64,000 bases of DNA from Comamonas sp. NLF-1-9 (GTDB lineage: Bacteria; Pseudomonadota; Gammaproteobacteria; Burkholderiales; Burkholderiaceae_C): NCBI RefSeq assembly GCF_019195435.1, contig NZ_CP078069.1, positions 1,178,001-1,242,000 of the forward strand, read 5' to 3'. A model generated the notes under the pieces. It saw only the letters and a list, made by a program, of their open reading frames with translations. It ran no database searches and was not told the origin of the DNA. A program made the translations under genes and the position numbers. Shown piece by piece: positions 27,198 to 39,133 of the stretch (its first letter is position 1; each line of letters begins with the position of its first letter).

Positions 27198-27274
27198 GTT
27201 TCATCCGCCCGCAGCCAACCGGTTATTGTCTGGCCCATGCTCCGCGCGACCAAGGACATTTTTCCATTTTGCTT

Positions 27275-27496
27275 ATGACTGAAAAGCCTGAAGAACCCGT
27301 CGGCACGCCGGTCACCGTGCCCTGCCCCACCTGCGGCCAGCCCAGCGTGTTTGCCCCGGGCAACCGCTACCGGCCGTTTTGCAGCCAGCGCTGCCGCCAG
27401 ATCGACCTGGGCGCCTGGGCCGCGGAGGAATTTCGCGTCCCGAGCGATACCCCGCCCGACGAGGCGCCGTTTGGCGATCCGAAGCAACTGCCCTGA
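27275..27496 (+). CDS. yacG: DNA gyrase inhibitor / zinc-binding protein YacG
   Basis: 73 aa. Zinc ligands Cys17, Cys20 (CPTC), Cys36 and Cys40 (CSQRC) and the [18 protein letters not shown] segment define YacG, which in E. coli binds GyrB and inhibits gyrase. The ATG at 27275 is preferred over an upstream TTG. The acidic C-terminal tail is also typical. It is divergent from the rhodanese gene and convergent with the Nudix gene. Confidence 0.93.
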   Translation: MTEKPEEPVGTPVTVPCPTCGQPSVFAPGNRYRPFCSQRCRQIDLGAWAAEEFRVPSDTPPDEAPFGDPKQLP

Positions 27497-27504
27497 AATC
27501 TCAG

Positions 27505-27560
27505 GCAAATCGGCCTCCAGCGCAATACCAGCAAGCGCTGGCAGCTAGTCTTTTTATAGT
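27505..27560 (+). repeat. dispersed palindromic repeat (copy F)
   Basis: Fills the yacG/Nudix convergent gap. It carries GGCCTCCAGCGC, a spacer and AGCGCTGGCAGCTAGTC, nearly the same variant as the copy after flhC (shared CCAGCGCAATAC and CTGGCAGCTA). Confidence 0.8.
27517..27555 (+). terminator. terminator-like hairpin of yacG within the repeat
   Basis: CCAGCGC (27517-27523) pairs with GCGCTGG (27535-27541) over an 11-nt loop. TTTTT (27551-27555) follows after nine bases. The large loop and delayed U-run make it a moderate Rho-independent terminator. It shows how the repeat can acquire a termination role. Confidence 0.5.
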
Positions 27561-27561
27561 A

Positions 27562-27990
27562 TCAAGCCCCCAGCGCCCGCGCATCGAAGGGCAGACCCCA
27601 TTCCTGCGCCAGCATCTGCAGCACCGGGAAGGCCCCGGGCAGCAAGGGGCGCACGGTGGGCGGCCAGCTCTGCCAGGCCATTCGCTGGCCTTCGCGCATC
27701 TGCAGCTCGCCCTGCCAGTCGAACACCTTGCACCAGTGCAGGCGCACGAGCGCGTGCGGGTAGTCGTGCTCGGTCACCTGCCAGGGGTGAGCGGCGGCGA
27801 TGGTGATGCCCAGTTCCTCCTGCAGCTCGCGGCGCAGCGCCTGCTCCACGCTCTCGCCCGCCTCCAGCTTGCCGCCGGGAAACTCCCAGTAGAGTGCATA
27901 GGGTTTGCCTTCGGGGCGGCTGGTAAGCAGCATCTGCCCGTCTGCGCGCAGCAGGATGCCGGCCGCAACCTCGGTGTGGCGGCGCGTCAC
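27562..27990 (-). CDS. Nudix hydrolase (MutT-like)
   Basis: 142 aa. The complete Nudix box is present: GGKLEAGESVEQALRREL continuing QEELGI (about residues 40-63). This suggests an 8-oxo-dGTP or related nucleotide pyrophosphatase (MutT). The N-terminus TEVAAGILLRADGQMLL is MutT-like. It starts with GTG at 27990, overlapping the stop of DUF815 as GTGA, so the two are translationally coupled. A longer upstream frame lies within the DUF815 coding region and is rejected. Confidence 0.9.
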   Translation of the reverse strand: MTRRHTEVAAGILLRADGQMLLTSRPEGKPYALYWEFPGGKLEAGESVEQALRRELQEELGITIAAAHPWQVTEHDYPHALVRLHWCKVFDWQGELQMREGQRMAWQSWPPTVRPLLPGAFPVLQMLAQEWGLPFDARALGA

Positions 27991-28859
27991 GCCGCCGTGC
28001 GCCCGGCGTAATCGCGGGCGAACTGCCAGGCCACGCGGCCGCTGCGTGAACCACGTTCCAGCGCCCACAAGAGCGCCTGCGGCCGCGCCGCCTCGATGTC
28101 CGCCGGCGCGACGCCAAAGTGCGCAAGCCACTGGCCCGCGATCGCGAGGTATTCGTCCTGGTTGAAAGGATAAAAGCTCAGCCACAGGCCAAAGCGCTCG
28201 GAGAGCGAAATCTTTTCCTCGACCACCTCGCCGGGATGCAGCTCGCCGTCCTCGGAGTGCTGGTAGCTCAGGTTCTCCTTCATGTATTCGGGCAGCAGAT
28301 GGCGGCGGTTGCTGGTGGCGTAGATCAGCACATTGGGCGTGGACGCAGCCACCGAGCCGTCCAGAATGCTCTTGAGCGCCTTGTAGCCCGGCTCTCCCTC
28401 GTCAAAGCTCAGGTCGTCGCTGAAGATGATGAATTTTTCCGGCCGCGCGGCCACGATCTCGACGATATCGGGCAGATCGGTGAGGTCGCTCTTGTCCACC
28501 TCGATCAGGCGCAGCCCCCGGGGCGCGTAGGCCTGCAGGCAAGCACGGATGAGCGAGGACTTGCCGGTGCCGCGCGCGCCGGTCAGCAGCACGTTGTTGG
28601 CCGGCTTGCCGGCGACGAACTGCTCGGTGTTGCGCCGCAGTTTTTCCTTCTGCGGCTCGACCTCCTTGAGGTCGTCGAGCTGCATCGCGGCAATGTGGCG
28701 CACCGGCTCCAGCGCGCTGCCGCCGCTGGCGCGGCGCCGGTAGCGCCAGGCGATGGCGCCGTCCCAGTCGGGTGCGGCAAGCGGCCGCGGCAAGATGGCC
28801 TCGATGCGCGTGATGAGCTGGTTGGCACGCTCCAGCAGCAAATCCAGTTTATCGTTCAT
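27987..28859 (-). CDS. DUF815 family AAA-type ATPase
   Basis: 290 aa. The P-loop GARGTGKSSL is near residue 94 and the Walker B IIFSDDLSF near 145; the TSNRRHLLPEYM segment near 208 is a DUF815 hallmark. These ATPases are conserved in proteobacteria, but their function is unknown. It lies between argJ (upstream on the same strand) and the Nudix gene, to which it is joined by a GTGA overlap. A dispersed-repeat remnant precedes it. Confidence 0.92.
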   Translation of the reverse strand: MNDKLDLLLERANQLITRIEAILPRPLAAPDWDGAIAWRYRRRASGGSALEPVRHIAAMQLDDLKEVEPQKEKLRRNTEQFVAGKPANNVLLTGARGTGKSSLIRACLQAYAPRGLRLIEVDKSDLTDLPDIVEIVAARPEKFIIFSDDLSFDEGEPGYKALKSILDGSVAASTPNVLIYATSNRRHLLPEYMKENLSYQHSEDGELHPGEVVEEKISLSERFGLWLSFYPFNQDEYLAIAGQWLAHFGVAPADIEAARPQALLWALERGSRSGRVAWQFARDYAGRTAA

Positions 28860-28860
28860 T

Positions 28861-28908
28861 TTGGCTTGCAGCCCGCACCGGACAAGCGCAAGCCGCTATG
28901 TTTTCAGG
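28861..28908 (+). repeat. dispersed palindromic repeat remnant (copy G)
   Basis: The argJ-DUF815 gap holds TTGGCTTGCAGCCCGC and GACAAGCGCAAGCCGCTAT, a decayed copy. The CAAGCGCAAGCCGCTAT segment matches the right half of the element (compare GCGCAAGCAGCTAT). Confidence 0.45.
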
Positions 28909-30133
28909 ACCTGTAGTCGGCGTTGATGGTGACGTAGTCGTGGCTCAGGTCGCAGGTCCAGACGCTGTCTTGCGCGCTGCCGCGCCCGAGCAGCACGCGC
29001 ACCGTGATCTCGCTTTGCTGCATCACGCGCTGGCCGTCTTCCTCGCGATAGGCCGGGTTGCGCCCGCCGCGCGTGGCCACGTGCACCTCGTCCAGGTAGA
29101 GCTCTATCCTCGTCTGGTCCAGGTCCGCAATGCCGGCGTAGCCGACGGCCGCCAGGATGCGCCCGAGGTTGGGGTCGCTGGCAAAGAAGGCGGTCTTGAC
29201 CAGAGGTGAATGCGCGATGGCGTAGGCCACTTTCAGGCATTCCGCGGTGTCCGCGCCCTGCTCCACGCGCACGGTGATGAATTTGGTTGCGCCCTCGCCG
29301 TCGCGCACGATGGCCTGCGCCAGTTGCTGCGCCACGCTGCGCAGCGCCGCCATCAAGGCCTGGCCCTCATCGCTGTCCAGCGCGGTGATCGGCGCGTGCT
29401 TCGCCTTGCGCGTGGCCATCAGGATGAAGGAGTCGTTGGTCGAGGTGTCGCCATCGACCGTCACGCGGTTGAAGGACTGCTCGGCCAGCTCGTGCACGGC
29501 GACGCGCAGCAGCTCGGGGGCGATGTTCGCGTCGGTAGCGACAAAGCCCAGCATGGTCGCCATGTTCGGGTGGATCATGCCCGCGCCCTTGGCCATGCCG
29601 GTGACGTGCACCGTCGTGCCGGCGATCGTGGTCTGCGTGCTGCAGGCCTTGGGCACGGTGTCCGTCGTCATGATGGCCTGGGCGGCGCGCAGCCAGTGCT
29701 GCGGCTGCGCATCGGAAACCGCCGCCGGCATGCCGGCGAGGATGCGCTCAAGCGGCAGCGGCTCCATGATCACCCCGGTGGAAAACGGCAGCACCTGCTG
29801 GGGCTGCACGCCCAGTTGCCAGGCCAGTTGCGCGCAGCTCTTGCGTGCATCGAGCAGACCTTGCTCGCCGGTGCCGGCGTTGGCCACGCCGGTGTTGATC
29901 AGCAGCGCGCGCACGTCGCTGCCCGCAGCCAGGTGCTCACGACAGACCTGCACGGGCGCGGCGCAAAAGCGGTTTTGCGTGAACACGCCCGCCACCGCCG
30001 CCCCTTCATCGAGCAGCAAGACGGTAAGGTCTTTGCGCCCGGGCTTGCGCACGCCGGCTTCGGTGCTGCCCAGGCGCAGGCCGTCCACGGGGTGCAGGTG
30101 TTCGGCCAGCGGGGCCTGAAGATTGACGGGCAT
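28904..30133 (-). CDS. argJ: bifunctional glutamate N-acetyltransferase/ornithine acetyltransferase
   Basis: 409 aa. ArgJ transfers acetyl from N-acetylornithine to glutamate in arginine synthesis, and some members also acetylate glutamate from acetyl-CoA. The self-cleavage/nucleophile site MATMLGF places the catalytic Thr at residue 193, and [11 protein letters not shown] (about 82-92) is conserved. It follows secA by 15 nt and precedes DUF815. The N-terminus at 30133 matches the family. Confidence 0.95.
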   Translation of the reverse strand: MPVNLQAPLAEHLHPVDGLRLGSTEAGVRKPGRKDLTVLLLDEGAAVAGVFTQNRFCAAPVQVCREHLAAGSDVRALLINTGVANAGTGEQGLLDARKSCAQLAWQLGVQPQQVLPFSTGVIMEPLPLERILAGMPAAVSDAQPQHWLRAAQAIMTTDTVPKACSTQTTIAGTTVHVTGMAKGAGMIHPNMATMLGFVATDANIAPELLRVAVHELAEQSFNRVTVDGDTSTNDSFILMATRKAKHAPITALDSDEGQALMAALRSVAQQLAQAIVRDGEGATKFITVRVEQGADTAECLKVAYAIAHSPLVKTAFFASDPNLGRILAAVGYAGIADLDQTRIELYLDEVHVATRGGRNPAYREEDGQRVMQQSEITVRVLLGRGSAQDSVWTCDLSHDYVTINADYRS

Positions 30134-30148
30134 CTCGACTCCCAGGGT

Positions 30149-32914
<2,766 letters not shown>

Positions 32915-33062
32915 GCGGATGCCGCCGCCACGCCGGGCCGGGGGCCGGCGGACGGTGATTGACCTCAAAGAAGAAACAGGTGCAGATGCAGGCCGTGGGA
33001 GCCGATTGCAAGAGTTGGCAACTCAGCGCTCGCGAGCCAGGCACAGCCCGAAACCGAGCATT

Positions 33063-34019
33063 TTACTGTTGCCCGGGCTCGACACTGTGTTCGCGTCCGG
33101 CAACCATCTGCACCGGCGACTTGCCCTTGCCGGCAAACAGAAAGCTGCTCGGGTTCTGCCAGGCGCCGTCCTTGAGCACCTCGAAATGCAGGTGTGCGCC
33201 CGTCACCCGGCCCGTGGCGCCAACCTCGGCAATTTTTTGCCCCTGGCGCACCAGGTCGCCCTTCTTGACCAGCACCCTGGAGGCGTGGGCGTAGCGCGTG
33301 ACGAGACCGTTGCCGTGGCTGATCTCCAGCATGTTGCCGTACTCGCGATGAAATTCCTGCGTGACCACCACACCGCCCGCGGCTGCGGTAATCGCGGTGC
33401 CGGACGGAGCGGGGAAATCCAGCCCGGTATGGCGCGCCACGTGGCCGTTGATCGGGTCGATACGGGTGCCAAAGGGCGAACCCACGGGGCGCCCGGCCAC
33501 CGGCAGCATGGATGGTACGAGCGTGGTGCTGGCCTGCTGGTCCACCAGGCGCGATTCGATGGTCAGCATGCGGTCATGCCGTGCATCGGTGCGCCGCGCC
33601 AGGGCGTTCAGCATGTCGTCGAACTCCTGCATGCTCAGCGGCCGGTCGTCCAGCAAGATGCCGCCCTGCCCCGGCACCGGCTCCCATTTGACCGGCGGCA
33701 GTCCCGCGAGGCCGCGCACGCGCTCGTCCAGCGATTCGAGCTGCAGCAGGCGCGCCTGCATCTCGCCAACCTTGCGCGCCATCGCATCCAGACGCGCACG
33801 GGCGGCGCGCTCCTGGCGTTCGAGCACGCGGTCGGGCGCCGGCCAGAGCGTCGCGGTGCGCTCGGCCACGGCGGCGGGCAGCTTGTCGGTTTGCAGCGTC
33901 AGCCACATCAGGGCCGCGCCCAGCAGGATCAGCGCCGCCATCGCGGCCAGCGCATGCATCCAGCCCACCTTCAGGACGCGACTCCTGGTCGCATGCAGAT
34001 CGGTAATGATCAGGTGCAC
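33063..34019 (-). CDS. M23 family metallopeptidase (LytM-like)
   Basis: 318 aa. An N-terminal membrane anchor (about residues 21-43) is followed by a coiled-coil-prone region rich in Arg/Glu (about 55-95), then the LytM/M23 domain with HTGLDFP and AHLHFEV, the metal-binding His-Asp and His-x-His elements. These enzymes cut peptidoglycan cross-links or activate amidases in the periplasm. The GTG at 34019 is preferred: AGGAG lies 8 nt upstream, and the HLIITD N-terminus fits. An earlier GTG at 34028 is too close to it. It sits upstream of secA and is divergent from dciA. Confidence 0.88.
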   Translation of the reverse strand: MHLIITDLHATRSRVLKVGWMHALAAMAALILLGAALMWLTLQTDKLPAAVAERTATLWPAPDRVLERQERAARARLDAMARKVGEMQARLLQLESLDERVRGLAGLPPVKWEPVPGQGGILLDDRPLSMQEFDDMLNALARRTDARHDRMLTIESRLVDQQASTTLVPSMLPVAGRPVGSPFGTRIDPINGHVARHTGLDFPAPSGTAITAAAGGVVVTQEFHREYGNMLEISHGNGLVTRYAHASRVLVKKGDLVRQGQKIAEVGATGRVTGAHLHFEVLKDGAWQNPSSFLFAGKGKSPVQMVAGREHSVEPGQQ

Positions 34020-34054
34020 AATGCACACTCCTCTTTGCGCAACAAGCTTTGCCC

Positions 34055-34357
34055 GTGCAGCGCCGCCACTACGCCATCACACTCGAACAGGCCAGCCAGG
34101 AAGCGCCGACGCTGGCCAGGCTGACGGCGCTGGCCAATGAATCGCGCGAGCGGCTGCAATCCCTGCAAGCGCTCATCCCCACACCGCTGCACGCACAGGT
34201 ACAGGCCGGCCCGATCGAAGGCGACACCTGGTGCCTGCTGGTACGCAGCAACGCCGCCGCGAACAAGTTCCGCCAGCTGCTGCCCGCGTTTCTCGCGCAT
34301 CTGCGCAGCAAAGGCTGGGAGGTTAGCGCGATCAGGTTGAAAATTCAACCCGACTGA
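34055..34357 (+). CDS. DciA-like (DUF721) protein
   Basis: About 100 aa. A basic N-terminus (QRRHYAITLEQASQEAP), a helical region, and AGPIEGDTWCLLVRSNAAANK resemble the DciA/DUF721 family as found next to secA in beta-proteobacteria. DciA loads the replicative helicase in bacteria lacking DnaC. The start may be GTG at 34055 or TTG at 34049; no Shine-Dalgarno decides. It overlaps the divergent M23 promoter region. Identification is by context and weak motif only. Confidence 0.6.
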   Translation: MQRRHYAITLEQASQEAPTLARLTALANESRERLQSLQALIPTPLHAQVQAGPIEGDTWCLLVRSNAAANKFRQLLPAFLAHLRSKGWEVSAIRLKIQPD

Positions 34358-34385
34358 AGCGGCCCCGGGCGGGCCTGCGCTGCAA

Positions 34386-34461
34386 TGGTGCCGGTTGTCG
34401 GTTTCGAACTGACGACCTTCCGCTTACAAGGCGGGTGCTCTACCAACTGAGCTAAACCGGC
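34386..34461 (-). tRNA. tRNA-Thr (anticodon UGU)
   Basis: 76 nt with encoded CCA. The acceptor stem GCCGGTT pairs perfectly with AACCGGC, the discriminator is A, and the D-arm AGCTCAGTTGGTAGAGC and T-loop TTCGAAA are standard. The anticodon loop CTTGTAA gives UGU, reading ACA (and other ACN) threonine codons. The A-C mismatch in the T-stem also occurs in E. coli tRNA-Thr. It lies between dciA (convergent) and sspB. Confidence 0.97.
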
Positions 34462-34500
34462 AAGGGCCGTGATTCTAACCAGAGCAGTCCGCGCCAGCGC

Positions 34501-35004
34501 CTATTTGACGCGCTTGAGCGCCGGTTTGCGCCGCCGGGGCGTGGGCGTGTCGGGGCCATCCGGCTCTGGCCTGGAGTCTGCCGGCGCCGGCGCCTTGACC
34601 GACTGCAAGGCCGGTGCCGGCTCGCGTCCCTCTTGCGGCCCGGCGCCTTCTGGCGGCACGGCGGACAGGCCAGCGGCGCCGTCCTGCACCGGGAACGCCA
34701 TGCCCTGCCCGTTCTCGCGCGCATAGATCGCGCTGACCCTGCCGATCGGGACCGAGATATCGCGCGGCTTGCCGCCGAAACGCGCCTTGAACACGATGAA
34801 GTCGTTGGAAATCTGCAGCGCGCTCGTGGCCTCGTCGCTGATGTTGAGCACGATCTCCCCGCGGGAGACGTACTCCTGTGGCACGTGCACGCTGTCGTCC
34901 ACCTGCACCACGACATAGGGCGTGAGCCCATTGTCGGAACACCATTCATGCAGCGCCCGTATCAGATAGGGGCGCGTCGAAACTCCCGTGGGGTCGGTGC
35001 TCAT
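34501..35004 (-). CDS. sspB: ClpXP protease specificity-enhancing factor SspB
   Basis: 167 aa adaptor that binds ssrA-tagged proteins and delivers them to ClpXP. The N-terminal folded domain (TRPYLIRALHEWCSDNG, TPYVVVQVDD, GEIVLNIS) is followed by a long Pro/Ala/Glu-rich linker and a basic C-terminal end (RRRKPALKRVK) that would dock on ClpX. It follows sspA by 34 nt in an sspA-sspB operon downstream of petABC. Confidence 0.95.
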   Translation of the reverse strand: MSTDPTGVSTRPYLIRALHEWCSDNGLTPYVVVQVDDSVHVPQEYVSRGEIVLNISDEATSALQISNDFIVFKARFGGKPRDISVPIGRVSAIYARENGQGMAFPVQDGAAGLSAVPPEGAGPQEGREPAPALQSVKAPAPADSRPEPDGPDTPTPRRRKPALKRVK

Positions 35005-35038
35005 CTCGTCTCTCGGCCAGCTGGCGGCGCTGCGGCGC

Positions 35039-35650
35039 TTATTTGCGCATGACCTTTTCCGAAGGCGTCAATGCCTCGATGTAGGCCGGACGCGAGAACA
35101 CGCGCTCGGCGTACTTGAGCAGCGGCGCCGCGTTGCGCGAGAGCTCGATGCCGTAGTAGTCAAGGCGCCACAGCAGCGGCGCGATCGCCACGTCGAGCAT
35201 GGAAAAGCCGTCGCCCAGCATGTACTTGTTCTTCAGAAAGATGGGCGCCAGCTGCGTGAGCCGGTCGCGGATGTGGCCGCGCGCCTTCTCCAGCGCCTTC
35301 TCGTTGCCCTTGGTAGCGCGCGACTCCAGCGTGTTCACGTGCACGAACAGCTCTTTTTCGAAGTTGAGCAGGAACAGGCGCACGCGCGCGCGGTCGACCG
35401 GGTCGCCCGGCATGAGCTGGGGGTGCGGAAAACGCTCGTCGATGTACTCGTTGATGATGTTGGACTCGTACAGGATGAGGTCGCGCTCGACCAGGATGGG
35501 CACCTGGCCATACGGGTTCATGACGCTGATGTCTTCGGGTTTGTTGAACAGATCGACATCCCGGATCTCGAAATCCATGCCCTTTTCAAAAAGGACAAAA
35601 CGGCAACGGTGAGAGAACGGGCAGGTCGTCCCCGAATAAAGCACCATCAT
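35039..35650 (-). CDS. sspA: stringent starvation protein A (GST-fold RNA-polymerase-associated)
   Basis: 203 aa with a glutathione S-transferase fold: thioredoxin-like N-terminal domain (LYSGTTCPFSHRCRFVLFEK, residues 4-23) and an all-helical C-terminal domain. SspA binds RNA polymerase and activates stress and stationary-phase genes in E. coli. VNPYGQVP-like MNPYGQVPILVERD is present. A strong terminator separates it from petC, so it probably has its own promoter in the 91-nt gap. Confidence 0.94.
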   Translation of the reverse strand: MMVLYSGTTCPFSHRCRFVLFEKGMDFEIRDVDLFNKPEDISVMNPYGQVPILVERDLILYESNIINEYIDERFPHPQLMPGDPVDRARVRLFLLNFEKELFVHVNTLESRATKGNEKALEKARGHIRDRLTQLAPIFLKNKYMLGDGFSMLDVAIAPLLWRLDYYGIELSRNAAPLLKYAERVFSRPAYIEALTPSEKVMRK

Positions 35651-35664
35651 GCAGGCAGCTCCTC

Positions 35665-35700
35665 AAAAATCAAAAGAGTGGGCACGCCAGGCGCCCACTC
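35665..35700 (-). terminator. Rho-independent terminator downstream of petC
   Basis: On the minus strand, GAGTGGGC (35700-35693) pairs perfectly with GCCCACTC (35683-35676) over a 9-nt loop, followed by TTTTGATTTTTG. This is a textbook terminator for the petABC transcript, ahead of sspA. Confidence 0.85.
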
Positions 35701-35741
35701 CGTATCCACAAGTGCGCCCGGCAGGGGCGCACGCGAAGGTC

Positions 35742-36497
35742 CTACTTGACGTCCTTCCAGTACGCGGCGTTCAGGCGCCAGGCGATCAGGATGAAGACCG
35801 AAATGAAGAGCAGCACCCACACGCCGATGCGCACCCGGGTGTTTTGCGCGGGCTCGCCCATCCATTGCAGGTAGTTGACCAGGTCGCCCACGGTCTGGTC
35901 GAACTCGACGGTCGACTGCGTACCGGCCGAGATCTGCTCCCAGCCCTTGAACTGCTGCACCTTCTCGCCGTGGCTCTCGATCTCGTCGAACAGCGCCTTG
36001 CGTTCACCCTGCAACTGCCAGAGCACATGCGGCATGCCCACGCTGGGGAACACCAGGTTGTTCCAGCCCGTGGCCTTGGTGTCGTCGCGGTAGAAGGTGC
36101 GCAGGAAGGTGTAGAGGTAGTCGGCACCGGTGCCGCCATTGCCCGAACGCGAACGCGCGATCACGGTGAGGTCGGGCGGATTGCCGCCGAACCAGTCCTT
36201 GGCCTCGTTCGGGTTGATTGCCGCCTTCATGGTCTCGCCCACCTTGTCGGTAGTGATCAGGAGGTTGTCCTTGATCTGCTGCTCGGTCAGACCGATGTCG
36301 GTCAGGCGGTTGTAGCGCATGAAGGCCGCAGAGTGGCAGCTCAGGCAGTAATTGACGAAGGTGCGCGCGCCGCGCTGCAGCGAGACGTTGTCCGTCACGT
36401 TGACCGGTGCCTTGTCCAGCGGAAAGCCGCCGCCCGAGGCCTGTACGCCGCCCACCAGGCCAAGGCTTGCAATCAGGGCAAAGATGAATTTTTTCAT
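35742..36497 (-). CDS. petC: ubiquinol-cytochrome c reductase cytochrome c1 subunit
   Basis: 251 aa. A signal peptide (residues 1-20) exports the haem domain; CLSCH (Cys51-His55) binds haem c and the Met of SVGMPHV is the sixth ligand. A C-terminal helix (about residues 228-244) anchors the protein, as in other c1 subunits. It passes electrons from the Rieske protein to cytochrome c. The ATG at 36497 follows petB by 17 nt. Confidence 0.96.
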   Translation of the reverse strand: MKKFIFALIASLGLVGGVQASGGGFPLDKAPVNVTDNVSLQRGARTFVNYCLSCHSAAFMRYNRLTDIGLTEQQIKDNLLITTDKVGETMKAAINPNEAKDWFGGNPPDLTVIARSRSGNGGTGADYLYTFLRTFYRDDTKATGWNNLVFPSVGMPHVLWQLQGERKALFDEIESHGEKVQQFKGWEQISAGTQSTVEFDQTVGDLVNYLQWMGEPAQNTRVRIGVWVLLFISVFILIAWRLNAAYWKDVK

Positions 36498-36514
36498 GGT
36501 GATGACTCCGGCTC

Positions 36515-37936
36515 TCAGTGCGCCACAAACTTCACGCGCTCGGGCACCGGCTTGGGCGTACCCAGGCGGCTCCACCAGGGCATGAGCAGGAAGAAGCCGA
36601 AATAAAACAGCGTACCGATCTGCGAAATGCGCTCGCCCAGCGGGAAGGGCGCCAGCATGCCGAGATAGCCCAGCACGAAGAACACCACGACAAACAGCGC
36701 GTAGAGCCACTTGTGCCAGCTCGGGCGGTAGCGGATGGAGCGCGCCGGGCTGCAGTCCAGCCAGGGCAGGAAGAACAGGATGACCACGGCGCCGCCCATG
36801 GCCACCACACCCCAGAACTTGGCGTCGATGGCTAGCATGAGCGCGATCACCACGATGCCGGCCACCAGGACGGCGCCCTTGACAAGGCCAGCCAGGCGCG
36901 ACTTGAACACGCCGTAGGCGGTGCCCAGGGCCACGCAGGCAATCAGCGCATACATCATCTCGCTGGTGACGGCACGCAGCATCGAATAGAAGGGCGTGAA
37001 ATACCAGACCGGCGCAATGTGCGCAGGCGTCTTCAGCGGGTCGGCCGGAATGAAGTTGTTGTACTCGAGGAAATAGCCGCCGAACTCCGGCGCGAGGAAC
37101 ACGATGGCCGAGAAGATGAACAGGAAGATGGAGACACCGAAGATGTCGTGCACCGTGTAGTAGGGATGAAAGGGCACGCCATCAAGCGGATGACCTTGCG
37201 CGTCCACCGCCTTGCCCGGGCCCTTGATCTCGATGCCGTCGGGGTTGTTCGAGCCCACGTCGTGCAGCGCCAGCAGGTGCGCGACCACCAGGCCCAGCAG
37301 CACCAGCGGCACGGCGATCACGTGGAAGCTGAAGAAGCGGTTCAGCGTGGCGTCACCGACCACGTAGTCGCCGCGGATGAAAATCGACAGGTCCGGCCCG
37401 ATGAAGGGAATCGCCGAGAACAGGTTCACGATCACCTGCGCGCCCCAGTAGGACATCTGGCCCCAGGGCAGCAGGTAGCCCATGAAGGCTTCGGCCATCA
37501 GCGCCAGGAAGATGGCGCAGCCGAAGATCCAGACCAGCTCGCGCGGCTTGCGGTAGCTGCCGTACAAGAGGCCGCGGAACATGTGCAGGTACACGACCAC
37601 GAAGAAGGCCGATGCGCCCGTGGAGTGCATGTAGCGGATGAGCCAGCCCCAGGGCACGTCGCGCATGATGTACTCGACCGACTCGAAGGCCTTGGCGGCG
37701 TCGGGCTTGTAGTGCATCACCAGGAAGATGCCGGTGACGATCTGGATCACCAGCACCAGGAGGGCCAGCGAGCCGAAGATGTACCAGAAGTTGAAATTCT
37801 TCGGAGCGTAGTACTCCGACATGTGCACCCTGTAGGCGTCAAAGGCCGTCGGGAACCGGTTTTCCAGCCAGTTCATGGTCTTCGCGCCCATGGAGGCGTT
37901 GGGCGAGATTTGCTTGAATTCGCGATAGGCAGCCAT
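36515..37936 (-). CDS. petB: cytochrome b of the bc1 complex
   Basis: 473 aa integral membrane subunit with eight or more helices and the two b-haems. His ligands lie in MHSTGASAFFVVVYLHM (about residue 104) and FFSFHVIAVPLVLLGLVVAH (about 202). The Qo-site PDW-like loop is represented by PEFGGYFLEYNNFIPADPL. N-terminal ATG at 37936 (MAAYREFK) with AAGGGAAG upstream. It is the middle gene of petA-petB-petC. It is longer than mitochondrial cytochrome b because of a C-terminal extension. Confidence 0.97.
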   Translation of the reverse strand: MAAYREFKQISPNASMGAKTMNWLENRFPTAFDAYRVHMSEYYAPKNFNFWYIFGSLALLVLVIQIVTGIFLVMHYKPDAAKAFESVEYIMRDVPWGWLIRYMHSTGASAFFVVVYLHMFRGLLYGSYRKPRELVWIFGCAIFLALMAEAFMGYLLPWGQMSYWGAQVIVNLFSAIPFIGPDLSIFIRGDYVVGDATLNRFFSFHVIAVPLVLLGLVVAHLLALHDVGSNNPDGIEIKGPGKAVDAQGHPLDGVPFHPYYTVHDIFGVSIFLFIFSAIVFLAPEFGGYFLEYNNFIPADPLKTPAHIAPVWYFTPFYSMLRAVTSEMMYALIACVALGTAYGVFKSRLAGLVKGAVLVAGIVVIALMLAIDAKFWGVVAMGGAVVILFFLPWLDCSPARSIRYRPSWHKWLYALFVVVFFVLGYLGMLAPFPLGERISQIGTLFYFGFFLLMPWWSRLGTPKPVPERVKFVAH

Positions 37937-37947
37937 GGATCTTCCCT

Positions 37948-38550
37948 TCAAGCCTTCTTCTTGTCTTCGCCGATCAGCAGGCGCGTGTCCGACAGGTACA
38001 TGTAGGGCGGCACCGGCAGATTGTCCGGAGACGGTTTGTTCTTGAACACGCGACCGGCCAGATCGAAGGTGGAACCGTGGCAGGGGCAGAGCCAGCCGCC
38101 GGCCCAGTCGCTCGGCAGGGAAGGCTGCGGACCGGTGGCGAACTTGTCGGTGGGCGAGCAGCCCAGGTGCGGGCAGATACCGACCACGACCAGGATTTCA
38201 GGCTTGATCGAGCGCCATTCATTGCGCGCGTACGGCGGCGTGAATTCGTCGGGATGGCGCTTGGATTCCGGGTCGGCAAGCTCGCTGTCGTGCTTGGCCA
38301 GGGCCTCCACCTCTTCCTTGGAGCGGCGCAGGATCCAGACCGGCTTGCCGCGCCATTCCACCGTGATCTTCTCGCCTTCCTTGAGTGCGGAAATGTCCAC
38401 TTCGACCGGAGCCCCAGCCGCCTTCGCTTTCTCGGACGGCTGAAAGCTGCTCACGAAGGGCACGGCCGTGGCCACGCCGCCCACCGCGCCGGCGCAACTG
38501 GTTGCGATCAGCCAGTTGCGCTTGCTGGAATCGATCGGAGTATCACTCAT
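37948..38550 (-). CDS. petA: Rieske iron-sulfur subunit of the bc1 complex
   Basis: 200 aa. An N-terminal helix (about residues 13-32) anchors it; cluster ligands are in CPHLGC and CPCHGSTFD. It moves electrons from ubiquinol to cytochrome c1. The signal has SSKRNWLI, i.e. KR rather than RR, a known variant in Rieske Tat signals; the Tat genes are a few kilobases away (42.2-43.8 kb). It starts the petABC operon, divergent from mscL. Confidence 0.96.
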   Translation of the reverse strand: MSDTPIDSSKRNWLIATSCAGAVGGVATAVPFVSSFQPSEKAKAAGAPVEVDISALKEGEKITVEWRGKPVWILRRSKEEVEALAKHDSELADPESKRHPDEFTPPYARNEWRSIKPEILVVVGICPHLGCSPTDKFATGPQPSLPSDWAGGWLCPCHGSTFDLAGRVFKNKPSPDNLPVPPYMYLSDTRLLIGEDKKKA

Positions 38551-38687
38551 GGGGGAATCCTTGCTATGCGTCAGTCTGCGAGACGATCAACCGCAAATTG
38601 TAGCGGACGCCCACGCCCCGACTGCGCTCGCCGGCCGTGCGAAGTCGCGCGATACTTGCGCCGATTGACACAACACAAGGAAAACCC

Positions 38688-39110
38688 ATGGGCATGTTGC
38701 AGGAGTTCAAGGAATTCGCCGTCAAGGGCAATGCCATCGACCTGGCCGTCGGCGTGATCATCGGCGCGGCCTTCAGCAAGATCGTCGATTCCATCGTCGG
38801 AGACCTGATCATGCCGGTGGTCGGCAAGGCCACCGGCGGGCTGGATTTTTCCAACTACTACATCCCGCTCGCCGGTCAGGCTGCGGGCTTGACGCTGGAA
38901 GAAGCAAAAAAAGGCGGCGCGGTCTTCGCTTACGGCAACTTCATCACCATCCTGGTCAACTTCATCATCCTGGCCTTCATCATTTTCATGATGGTCAAGC
39001 AGATCAATCGCCTGAAGAAGGAAGCCCCTCCCGAGCCTGAGCAGCCGGCAGCGCCGCCCGAGGACATCGTGCTGCTGCGTGAAATCCGCGACAGCCTGAA
39101 AAAAGGCTGA
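38688..39110 (+). CDS. mscL: large-conductance mechanosensitive channel
   Basis: 140 aa. MscL opens under membrane tension during hypo-osmotic shock. The conserved N-terminal helix and TM1 ([36 protein letters not shown]) and TM2 ([16 protein letters not shown]) are complete, with a charged C-terminal bundle. The ATG at 38688 has AAGGAA 8 nt upstream. Convergent with pdxA, 23 nt away. Confidence 0.97.
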   Translation: MGMLQEFKEFAVKGNAIDLAVGVIIGAAFSKIVDSIVGDLIMPVVGKATGGLDFSNYYIPLAGQAAGLTLEEAKKGGAVFAYGNFITILVNFIILAFIIFMMVKQINRLKKEAPPEPEQPAAPPEDIVLLREIRDSLKKG

Positions 39111-39133
39111 CCCGCAGCCAGCTGCAGGCGACC

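Noticed and set aside
32915..33062. Possible SecM-like arrest peptide upstream of secA
   Set aside because: No small reading frame with an arrest motif is visible in this gap; I see only GC-rich inverted segments.
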